Part shown: positions 34,701-46,700 of the stretch, piece after piece
Layout of the letters: every line of letters starts with the position of its first letter
Numbering within the stretch: position 1 is the stretch's first letter
NCBI GenBank assembly: GCA_030789695.1
Contig: CM061132.1
Span: 32,078,418-32,142,417 of the forward strand
Direction: 5' to 3'
Source of the DNA: Scilla litardierei
Taxonomy: Eukaryota > Streptophyta > Magnoliopsida > Asparagales > Asparagaceae
DNA length: 64,000 nt
Made by a program: the position numbers and the translations under genes
Notes under the pieces: model-generated
Database searches by the model: none
The model's input: the letters and a program-made list of their open reading frames with translations, nothing else
Told to the model about the DNA's origin: nothing

Positions 34701-37700
34701 ATTAGAAAATCTTCAAAAGGTATATCTAGAACTTAAAACTGATATAAACCAAATAGGTTATCATCTAGAACTCCTAGAGAACAAATTGATTAAAGAATAA
34801 AATTTTAAGGATGGATTAAAGAATAAAATTTTAAGGATGGAGCTCAAATCATATTTGATGAACATGATAATAAATTGATTAGAAATAGGAATGATAGAAA
34901 TCAGAACAATTGGAGATAAAGATGATAATTTTAAGGATAATTGTGGGCAAGATAACATCACATGTTGGTTCAAAATAGATGCTTCTAATTTTGATGAATC
35001 ATATAATCCTCGGACCTTTCCGAATTGACTATGGAACATTTATTCGAATAATATTAGTTATCAAAAGAATGAAAGGTTCAATTTGTTAAGATAAAACTGA
35101 CACTGTCTATCAAAAATTTTTGAACATCTATAGAGAGATAACGGGAAATAGAGATTCTAAAACCTTTACAGACATGAAATGAAATAAAGATCAAAATTAA
35201 AGAAAAATATATACATCCTAGTTATAGAGATCACCTCCAAAAACAACTAAATGTCCTTACGTCAAGGAAGCATGATTGTGGAAGAATACAAGGCTAAGTT
35301 CAATGAACTATTTGTAAGGAATGAACTACAAGAAAATACTTGATATACTTTTCATAGGTTTCATTTGGGATTGAAAGCAGACATTATGCATGAAATGCTT
35401 TCCCACACTATAGGCAATGTGCAACAAAAGTTCAATCTAGCCTAAGCGGCTTACAACATATTTAACCCTGAAACTATTACCGTTAAGGAGAAAAATAAAA
35501 AAAGGCTAATGTTGGAGAACTCTTACAGCAAAAATAATGGATGTAATGTTTCGAATTTCATGACTATGACCATTTTGCTTGGTAGTGCCCCAAACAGGAG
35601 TTTACTTATGAGATAGTTTAGCAATAAGGATCATTAATTAAGGAAAAATACATTCCACGATGTTGGTGTGAAAGTGATATGGAGGAATTTAGTGCCATGT
35701 TATATGGCATTCGATGTCTAGCTACCACATCCAGTAGTGAGGAAGATTGATGGCCAGAAAATATTTTCTTTACCTACGTCAAAATTGAAGATAGATCTTT
35801 AAAATGATGATTGAAAGATATAGTTGTACAAACTTAGTTGCCAAGTTGGCTATGGAAAAAGATAAGACTATAGGCAAAACCCCACATATAGTCTTACATC
35901 GTGATATGTGATATGAGTTGATAACTCATATTTTGTTACCTGACTTTGTCTAGTGCATATCCAATTTTTTTGAAGCTATCAACATAGTATCCGCTGTGAT
36001 GTCATTCCAATGAATACAATACATATTTTACTAGATAAGCCTTGACTGTATGACTAAGATATTGTGTATTCTGGAAGAACAAATATATATCTATTATAAA
36101 ATTGAAGTGTGTTTTTGAATGGGTTGCTAACTAGGACAAAGGGTGGGTAGAAGGATGATTAAGAAGGAATCTTAAGTAATTAATGAATAAGAAGAGAGTT
36201 TGTGAAAATTTGGAGGAAAAATCCTAAAATTTTGGGAGAAACTAAATCTGGAGTAAACCAAATTTTGATAGAACTAAAATTTTAAATTTTATGGGCAACT
36301 AAATCTGGATGGAACTGAAATTTAGGTGTAACTAATATTTTTATGGAATTAAATTCTCTAAGGTAAACTAAATTTTAGTTTGTATGTGGTTAAATTTTTT
36401 TTTGAATGGAATATTTAGATGGCTGCAAATTTTTTGGGAAAGATTTTTAATAGGCTGCAATGTGGAGGGATTTTGAAATGGGTTGAAATTTTTCTGATAA
36501 TTTTTTTTTGAATGCCACATGGCATATGTCCATAGGTATTTATTTCTGGGGAATATTTTTAATGTCACGTGGCCTATGTTTACTGGTTATGACTCGTATG
36601 TTTATATTTGGACAAAAAATAATCATGTGAATCTGAATTCCTTTGAGTTTGGCTGTGATCTTATCCCTAGCGCATGTCCTGAGCAATTTACATATGATTT
36701 GAGTGATTTGCATCTCAAGAATTATAAAATTCATGCAATTAACAATGATACTTACAACTCTATTGCAAAATCAAATAGAAATCAAATTATGTTGACCCCT
36801 TGCAAACCTAAGAGTACTGTTAAAAATCAAAAGAATGTGTTAATCCATATTCCAAAGTAAACTACTAACTCAAACACATTATCATGTGAATCCGAATTCC
36901 TTTGAGTTTCGCTGTGATCTTATCCCTAGCGCATGTCCTGAGCACTATACATATGATTCAACTCTATTGCAAAATCAAATAGAAATCAAATTATGTTGAC
37001 CCCTTGCAGACCTAAGAGTACTGTTAAAAATCAAAAGAATGTGTTAATCTATAGTAAACTACTAACTCAATACATTATCATGTGAATTTGAATTCCTTTG
37101 AGCTTGGTTGTGATCTTATCCCTAGCACATGTCCTAAGAATTTTACATATGATTTGAGTGGTTTGCATTTCAAGAATTATAAAATTCATGCAATTTACAA
37201 TGATACCTCAACTCTATTGCAAAATAAAATAGATTTTTTGGAATTTACGGTTATAAATGATAAGATGATTAGAATTTACCTAGAGAGGTTAGTCCTAGAA
37301 CCAATAAAGAGACAGTGCATGCATCATACATGTTCTCAAAGAGCTCTACCGAGTGATGATCCCGATGCTATTGAGTCGAATATTTCACTAAAGCTTGAGG
37401 ACAGATATGCATCAATAGCATTCATTATTTGCTCCTCACATGTGATACCATGAAGCTAATCTTGGTGTTCTATCCGGTTATGATATTCCCATCGTCATTT
37501 ACGAGATGATGAAGTTCTCAAGATGTGGAGAAGGATAATGATTTATACAATTTAGATTTGAAATTAAGTCTTTTTAGATTTTATTTAAGATGGAGTTTGA
37601 GTTCTTTTTAAGTCTTTTAATTATTTTGAGCTTTTAGTTATTTTATTTGATATACAATTTTATCTTTTTTTGAGTCTTTTAGTTATTTTAAGTCTTTTAT

Positions 37701-40700
37701 TTAATTTGAAATTTTAATCTCATTGGCTATAATTTATGAAAGTCAAATTATAACCTTATATAAAGGCCACAAACTTATTTTATTTCGAAGAGAGTTGAAT
37801 AAAATTTGAAAATTTTGATGTAAACATTGTGGTTTCCTGAAATGAGATATTGTGCAGTGGAATCAGAGAGTGTGCTTGGTTGTCTGGGTATCAAATCTAA
37901 AAAAATTTCGCATGCGAGACATGTAAATCAGTAATCATCAGTTCTCCAAGATGTGATACCCGAAAATTTATCAAATCCTTAATTTCTTCTTCCCCAATTC
38001 CCCCATCACAACCACAGCCCCCTTCCGTCCTAAGTTAAGTTTGGCTAAGAAGAAATCGTCTCATAGAAAAGCAAATATCACCATATAAGTCATTCCTTAT
38101 TCTTTTTGCTAGAACATATTTGAGAAATTATATAGAAAAATTAAAAAAAATCAGCACAAAATTTTAATAAACAGTGAAACAAGTGCATCACATGAGTTAG
38201 AAGAAGTGTCTCTAGTGTTAAAGTGGCATAGGTAAGGAGATTTAGGACACAATGTTCTGATATTGGACATACTACCCCTAAATTAACAGCAGAACTGCCC
38301 CATCTTCATATATATTTCATTGCCGACACCAGCATGAAGAGATCTCTAGAAGCATGAGGAAAGCATCTATGGGAAATAGCGGCAATATGCCGCAACACTT
38401 AAGCAAGGCTTAAGCAACAAAAGTCGGAAAAACGTCAACAAAAAAGCTAGAACAAATAGGAACAAAAAAATCAAACAATATAGAAATGAACGGGAAAAAA
38501 GTAAGACTTGAAGGATATATCGTACCAATGTCATTTTGATGATTAATACTGTTGACTTACAAAATTGACATCAATAATTCAACATAAGGAAATGATTCAT
38601 AAAATATAGCATAGCAAACTCTTGCAGTGGGGCTAAAACGCATTGAAAACTGGCATAAGCAGGGGGCTTGATTGGGGCTTGATTGGGCATTTTACAACAA
38701 TGATAACTGGTATACAATTTATTTCAGAACAATATGACATTCACGTTAAAAGATTGTTGATGAGTGAAGCTAGCTCACGGATGAACAAAGTAGTCACGAA
38801 CATGTACACGAAAGCCAAGTCCTGTAAATTTATAAAATGACAATAAATATCCAAATTAAGTATATGATCTGAACCTACAACTTCTTGATAAAGTTAAACG
38901 TCATGTGTTTTAATTGTTTAAAGAATTTGTTAGATGCCAAAGGTGATACACCCAACCCTGCAAATATAAAATGATTGAACATAGCATTATTAGTGACAAA
39001 CAGTCAGATTGTAGTTCAAACATTTGCCGATTGGAACTGTCAGTGCACATGAAATAGAAAGTGTGTTCCCATTCTTAAAGGAAGGAAAAAAAGTAAACCT
39101 ATAAATTCTTAACTTTATATGCATGCTCTCAAGTGCATATGGATGGGAAAGCTCGAAGATATTTAGCATGAAATACATGATAATACAGAAGCAGAAAGAT
39201 CATGAAGCATATTCATGTTTCTTAAAATGTTCCTATTTGTTTTCCACAATGCAATTTACTTAAATGCTACAGAATGGTTCCCTCTAAAACATTCATGCAT
39301 CTACACCAAGTTCCTGACCATATAGGATAATCTGCAATTGCATTCTTTTTGTTTCCTTTCCTTGAAATGAAGAAAATTTAGAAGGGAGAAAAATCTAACC
39401 ATGTATAAAGGACTCGCTCCAAGGATTTCTGAACTTGTGGATGCTGGAAGAAAGTGACATCAGGTACAGTTCTTGGGCAATCAACAGCAATCTAACCACA
39501 ACAGAAAGATAACGAACCGAATAGTGAGGTATCCAGTATGTTGCATGTAGTAATCAAATTAACATATTATGATCAATAAATAACCTGCCGCATCATGATT
39601 ATCTCGTCATCTGAACGCTCAGTATCCGGAATGTCATAATATTGAGAGACACAATCCAAGTACTCCAGGCGCTTCCTTGCCAAAACTCCCTCACGTCTAT
39701 CTGAATTAGGTGGTGCATACCCCTGTTGTCAGCTGATATTTAAATTTCCAAATGTGCAGAAGAAATTTGACACTATCAAAGCAAACTAAAGGGCAGTCGT
39801 AGCAAAGGAACCATTTCATAGTGGGCATGAATCAATATAAATATAGGCCGGGAGTTAGTACAAGGCAGCAACGCAAGACTGAGTACCAAAGATTATGAGA
39901 GACAATAGACTCTACTTCAAATCTTTCTTATAAAAGCACATACGGATTGGTTCAATATGTGTTATGTGAAAAAAATGATTTGGTCTACCATGTAGTTCAT
40001 TATATAAAAGATTGATACCGTCTGCTACCTCTGGAATTTAAGGATATTTTTGTAAAGACAGGTATGAGACTGATGAGAAAGTTAGGGTTTGGAAGATGAA
40101 AAATGAGATTTCTATAAATATCAAAAGAGGAATACAAGATAAGGTTTCTTTTGAGAGGAACCCAACTCTCCAAGCTAGAATTTAAGAGAGAAAGCTTACT
40201 CTTGATCTAGCGTTCTACTCTTCTAAGCTAGGGTTTAACGCTCAAGTTTTGCATAAAAAAATACTGAAAACCACATCCCAAACATATTAGTGCAGCTTTA
40301 GCCCAAATTACAAAAAGCCCCCTCCATAACCCAAACTTTGCAAAAATACCCAAAACTTCACAAAATGCCCTCGGCATGTTCTCCATCCCGCGATCCTTCT
40401 TGCAACGCCTTCGTTAATACGTGATGATCTCATCATTGCCCTCCAAAAGAACCATCTTGTCCTCATGGTGGAAGTCTGGGAACCGCTGCGCAATAACATC
40501 GTAAGGTTCTCAATGTCTCATGATCTGGAAGGCTCGTTCACCTAATCAACACCTCACGTGCCCCCCGCGCTCACCTGGCGAACCCCCTCAGCTTTGCCGA
40601 CTCTAAAAGCACCTTAATGTACTCTGTGAGCGTCGGAGGTAGTGACGATGAAGCGGTATGTTTCCCAATGGCCCGACGGAGCTACGACACATGAAAAACG

Positions 40701-43700
40701 GGGTGGATAGTTGAATCTGGTGGTAACCTCAGCCGATACGTCACCATGCCAATCCTAGCATCTACCTCGTACGGCCCAAAGTATCGAGATGACATCTTCT
40801 TATTCCGCCTATGTGCCAAGGAGCGATGTCGATAAGGTCGCAGCTTCAGATACACCATGTCCCCACATGTGCTCATCTGCCGGGCTCTTCATAATTATAA
40901 GTTGTGGTGCCCTCGTCATGTGTCGTCGCAACTCCTCCAATGTGTGATCCCGCTCCTCAAGATACTGGTCCACCTGGGAAACTGGGGTAGAGCGGTGACT
41001 ATAATGAAGTAAATACGGGGGATCCTGCCCATATAAGACCCTGAAAGGAGTGGTCTAAGCAGAGCTGTGGAAAGATGTGTTGTACCAATACTCCGCCCAA
41101 GTTAGCCACCTCACCCACTGCTTCGGAGACTCCGAAACAAAACACCGCAGATATGTCTCTAGGGTCCTATTGACGACCTTCGTCTGCCGTTAGTCTGGGA
41201 TGGTAAGCAGTGCTCTTCTTCAGTATTGTCCACATTATCCTGAATAACTCTTTCCAGAAGGAGCTAAGAAAAACCTTATCCTGATCCGTCACAATAGAGC
41301 ACGGAATCCAATGAAGCCGCACTATCTCCCTGATGAATGCCATCGCCACAGTCACTGCAGTATAGGGATGTCGTAGTGCCGCAAATTGTGCATACTTGCT
41401 CAGCCTATCCACCACCACCATGATAACTGAGTACCCCTCAGACTTCGGCAAACCGTCAATGAAATCCATGGTCACCTTCTCCCAAACTCGATTAGGCAAA
41501 TAGAGAGGCTGCAGCAAACCCCAAGAGTTGTGGATAAATATTTGCGGCGCTGGCATATGTCACACTTCTCCACCATTTCCGTCACATCATTTTGCATCCC
41601 CTCCAAAAAAGCTCCCGAGCTAAGAACAGATATGTCTTCAAGACTCCAGAGTGGCCACCTACCGTGCTCCTATAAAACTCATGTAACACCTTCGGAATAT
41701 GAACCGACCCCCTTGGTACCACCAAACGTCCCTTGTATAAGAGACATCGCCCCTCTAGCGAATACCCGAGATGTGCTGCTGGATCCTGTAGTAGGGCTAC
41801 ACTGATCTTGGCTAAACCCTCATCATCCTCAATCTCTCGCAATAGGGGCTCTCAATCGAGCAGAACGGGCACCGACAAGGCTGACAAGTGTGAATCAACC
41901 TCCCTCCATGATAGTGCATCTGTCGCCTTGTTCTCGATCCTCGACCTGTACTGGATCTCAATGCGGTAACCTAGCAGTTTGGTCAACCACTTCGGATGCT
42001 CCTCGTGACCATCATCTGCTCCAGCAGGTATTTGAGGCTACTTTGATCTGTCCTCACTATGAATCGCCTGCCAAGTAGATAGGGTCGCCATTTCTGCACC
42101 GCCAACACAGTAGCCATCAGCTCGCACTCAAAAACTGACTTGAGCCGAGCCCTCGCCAACAAAACGTGGCTAAAATATGCCGCCGGTATGCTCTCCTGCA
42201 TCAACACGGCCCCTAAGCCATATCTCGACGCATCCGTCTCCACCACAAATGGCCGGGTAAAATCCGGAAGCGCAAGAACGGGAATGCTCGGCATGGCCCT
42301 TTTTAGGACCGCAAAAGCTCGAGTGGCCTCCTCCCCTTAATGGAAATGTCTTTCTACAACTGCTCAGTCAACGACCAGGCAATGGTGATGTACCCCCTGA
42401 CGAACTTCCTGTGGTAGCCCGTCAACCCTAAGAATCCCATCAACGCCTGTAGTGTAGTAGGGAGTGGCCACTCCACCATGGCCGATATCTTCGAACTGTC
42501 CGTCGCCACGGCCTCCGCGAAACAATATGTCCCAAGTACTCTACACTCCGCTGGCTGAACAAGCATTTCTTCTGGTTAGCAAACAGCTGATGCTCCTGCA
42601 GTTCCCTCAACACTGTCGTCAAATACTCCACATGCGACTCCATCGACCGGTTGTAAACCAAGATGTCATCGAAGAAAACTAGAACAAACCTCCTCAGATA
42701 GGGCCGAAACACATTGTTCATCTATGCCTGTAATGTGACAGGGGCATTGGTTAAGCCGAACAGTATGACCAGGAACTCATAATGACCCTCATGTGTCCTG
42801 AAAGCAGTCTTCGCCACATCCTCGTCTCCCATCTGGATCTAGTGATATCCAGACTTCAAGTCAATCTTGGAGAAGACCATTGCACCGTGTAACTCATCTA
42901 ACAGCTCGTCGATCACGGGGATGAGAAATTTGTCTGGCACGTCATCTTGTTCAATGACCGGTAATCGACAAAATCTTCAGCTACCGTCATTTTTCTTCAC
43001 TAATAGCAACGGGCTCGAGAAAGGGCTCACACTCAGCTGTATCACTCCCGCTTGAATCATCTCATCCACCATCCTCTCGATCACTCCTTTATGCACCTGT
43101 GGATAGCGGTATGGCCATATACTGATGGGAGCGACACCCTCTCGACGCACAATGGCATGCTCGTGGTCTCGTGGGAGAGGAAGCCCGTGAGGCGTCTGAA
43201 ACACTCCATCAAACTGAAATAAGACTTGTCGTAGTTCTCATGTGATGTTCTGCTCCTGCTCTGCCTCCTCCACTGCCAGACCATGTAGCTCCACCAAGAA
43301 GCCTCTTTCTTCGGACTGGAAAGCCCTCGACATTGTTTTCAAGGAAACCCTGGATCTGCACAAACTGGGGTCCCCTGAAGCATCACCACCCTTCCCCCGT
43401 GCATCAACTCCATCCTCAGCAACTTCTAGTTGTTCTTCGTTTCTCCCAAGGACTGCAGCCATCTTATGCCTAGAATCACGTCGGTGCTACCCAGGTCGAG
43501 CGACAAGAACTCTTCCACCACATGTATCTCCTGGAGGGTCAAAATCACGCCTCGACATACTCCCCTGCCCTGCTCTACCTGCCCGGTCCCCATCATCACT
43601 CCAAAGCTGTCGGTGTCAACCAACTGTAACCACTGTTGCTCCACCACACGGTTGGAAATAAAATTATGGGTGTCCCCACTATCAATCAATACTACGACCT

Positions 43701-46700
43701 CCTGCTCAGAGATCCTCCCCATCAACTTCATAGTGTGGTTCGGAGTGAACCCTACTACGGAGTTGAGGAAAATCTCCGCTACGTCCAAATGAGAGGGCGC
43801 ATGCTCCTCCGACTCCTCGCTCGGCACCTCCATCAATTCCTCGTCCTCCACTAGCAACACCTGAAGGGTACGATCTCAACAACAATGACCTAGGGCATAT
43901 TTCTCGTCACACCTGAAGCATAACCCCTTCGCTCTTTTGTTCTGGATCTCTGCCTCGGTCATGCATCGGAACTGTCCACTAGGCGATTCTCCGCTGCTCC
44001 TCTCCTTGCTCCCCTGGGTTCCCCATGTCTGGATCCCACCTACTGGGGCCATCTGCGCTCCCTGTAGGCGTCGAGCCACGAACAACGGACCCGCCCCAAG
44101 CTCCATTGGCTCGCCGATCCGCTGCTTGTCTGTCATCCACTATCTGAGCTAGGTCCCTCGTCTCTAGCAGTCTACTTGGCCTTTGCACCCGAAGTTCTCC
44201 CTAAATTTCAGTTTTCAGCCCCTCTATAAAGCTTCCCACCAAGGTCTCATCGGTCGTCATCCCCCTCACACGGCCAGAAAGTGCCTCAAATTTCTCCCGA
44301 TAGTCCTCACCGTGTCCACCTACCGTAGCGTCAAGAACTGCTCATGGAAGTCGTCGCCATGGGTGTCTCTGAAGCGATGCAGCATGCAATATGTGAATTC
44401 TTTCCATGATTGTATCGGCCGCCATTTTTGCCTCCACAAATACCAAGACAACGTCTTCCCCTCCAAACACACGCCTAATGACTACACCTTCTCCCGCATC
44501 TGGTAGGCCTCAAAGTACCGCTCCGCACGTGAGACCCATCCATGGGGGTCCTCCCCGTCGAAAACCGACATCTTTAGCTTCCGCACTTTGTTTTCAAGTC
44601 CACACATTCCTTACTCCGCCCTCGTTCCAGGTTAACCGTAGTGGAATTGTTGATACGCATTTTGTGGGAGTCATCAGCTCCACATGGTCCTCCTTCACAT
44701 GTCACGCCCCACGAGTTTCCTTCATGCCGTCGTAGTTCCGAAAATGTTTATCGTTCACCCGAGGGGGTTGTCGGCCTCTAAACTCTCCTCCATATGCCTC
44801 ATCGAACCGTGGAGCCCCAACAGTGGCCCTTCGACTCCCTGGAATGCTGCAGGAGGCCGCCCGCTCATGAAATCATCAAAAACTCTACCCGTCGACTGCA
44901 AAAAGCTCCCCCGCCTCATTGGGGCTGCGGACCAGCCCGCCGCTCCCTTCAGTAGCGGCGGGGGCCAGCGAGACCCCTGCGCAGCCGTAGTGGGCCGGTG
45001 CCCCACTTGCAGGGTTCCTGAGGGCTCGCAAGCCACCCAGAGTGCCGCTGGGGGTTCGAGATGCCCCCAGGGGTTCGCCTGGGGGCGGCGAGCCCCCCCC
45101 CCCCCCCCCCCCCCCGAAGTTCGTCGGACCCTCACCGGGTCCGGTGAGTGTGCCGGGCCCAGGCGGGGTCCGACGCGGCCAGTAGAAGCCCTCCGCCCCA
45201 GTCGCTAGGGTTCTGATGGGGCCCGACTCCTCCCAGCGCGTTGGATTCCCCCTCCCAAGTTGGTGGAGGGGGAAACTGACCCCACGCACCGTCTTCCTCG
45301 TCTTCCTCCGGTGAAACATCTTCCACGAGTACCATTTGCCCCTTTCCCCTGTCCAAAAGCATATCCTTTCGGCTCAGATCTAAAAGATTTCCCGGAATCT
45401 CATTGTTCTTGGGCCTCTCCTTCTCGCTACGCTGATTCCCATGAGTCTCCATGAAAGATTTGAACATGCTCTCCAAGGATGAGAACCTTTCATCACTTCT
45501 TTGTTGTAGCTTCTTTATGGATTCCTTTAGGGTTGTTTCAATTTCTCCAACTTTCTCCTCTATGGCATTTCTTCTCCATGGATCTCGTGTTTGTCATGGT
45601 GGATCTTCGCTCTGATACCAATTTGATGAGAAAGCTAGTGTTTGGAAGATGAAAAATGAGATTTCTATAAACATCAAAAGAGGACTACAACATAAGGGTT
45701 TCTTTGGAGAGGAAACCAACTCTCCAAGCTTGATTCTAAGAGAGAAATCTTACTCTCACTTGATTTATGGTTCTACTCTTCTAAGCTAGGGTTTAACACT
45801 TAAGTTTGAAAATAATGAAAACCCCACCCCAAACATATAAGGGCAGCTTTAGCCCAAATTACAAAAAGCCCCCTCCATAATCCAAACTTTGCAAAATATC
45901 CAAAACTTCACAAAAATGCCATCTGCCTAGTTCTCCATCCCACAATCCTTCTTGTGATGCATTCGTTGATACGCGATGATCTCATCATAGACCTGTGTGA
46001 GAACAAATCCAAATGAGAGAACACGATTACACAGCAAGCCCCTTGACAACATATTAGCAATAGTTGCAAGTTTCCTTAGACCAACAAGAAAACAGAGAAT
46101 AAAAGAGGGATTTTTGGGTGGAAAACAAATAAAAATAGGATTTTTTTATATAGTTTTTCAGATGTGAAATAAAAGAGATAATTACCACAATTCGAGAAGA
46201 GTCAAAGTCCTAACTTTCAATTAGAGAAGAAAGTCTAAATCTTAATTAAAACCGTAGACAAAATTATCTAAGAACTATCTAAAAACTCATTATTCAATCA
46301 AGGCATGAGAAAGCTAGGGTCGGCCGGCTTTGTGCTTAAATAGGCTAATTGCACAATTAGCCTATTTACAAAAAGCCCCACCCAAAGTTATCAATTTACA
46401 AGTTTGCCAACGTGGGCATCCTGCGCCTCCTTTGTGTATAGACTCTGACCGCATCATTACTTCCCTCCAAAAGAGACACCTTGTCCTCAAGGTGGAAGTC
46501 TGGAAATTGACATCGTATCACCTCATAGGGCTTTCAAATAGCATCATAATCCGGCAGCTCGCGCCATCTAATAAGCACATCATAGGTTCCTGGTGTGCTG
46601 TTCCTGGTGTGCTCTGGCGAACCACATTGAGCTCATGTGACTCGAGTAACACCTTCATGTCGTCGGTCAATGTGGGTGGGGAGGGTAGGTGACAGGGTAT

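Larger units (their letters stand above)
32919..38030 (+). mobile_element. Old chromovirus-type gypsy remnant in a TBC intron
   Basis: Diverged LTR-like direct repeats (about 32919-33460 and 37534-38030) share GAGTCTTTTAGTTATTTT, a TATAAAG-GYMACAAMCTTATTTTATTT block, and GAGAGTGTGCTT. Directly after the left repeat, TGATATCAAAGC (33466-33477) resembles the initiator-Met primer site TGGTATCAGAGC. A plus-strand gag is recognisable from about 34640 to 35480. No intact RT or integrase was found in the 4-kb interior. Element ends are approximate and no clean target duplication was seen. Confidence 0.6.
40071..45987 (-). mobile_element. Complete but decayed chromovirus (Reina-like) retrotransposon
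   Basis: 5917 bp with short LTRs, 45624-45987 (5') and 40071-40435 (3'), which begin TGATGAGATC and end CTCATCA on the minus strand. The primer site TGGTATCAGAGC (45609-45620, minus; initiator Met tRNA) follows the 5' LTR. The polypurine tract TTTTGGAGGGCAA (about 40436-40448) precedes the 3' LTR. The flanks TAGAC (45988-45992) and GAGAC (40066-40070) match at four of five bases. The short LTRs, Met primer and compact size fit the Reina group. It lies in the 9.8-kb TBC intron in the same orientation as the gene. Confidence 0.88.

Noticed and set aside
44684..45208. Plus-strand frame of 174 codons in a GC-rich region
   Set aside because: Shadow of the minus-strand gag remnant of a chromovirus; it also runs through a C23 homopolymer.
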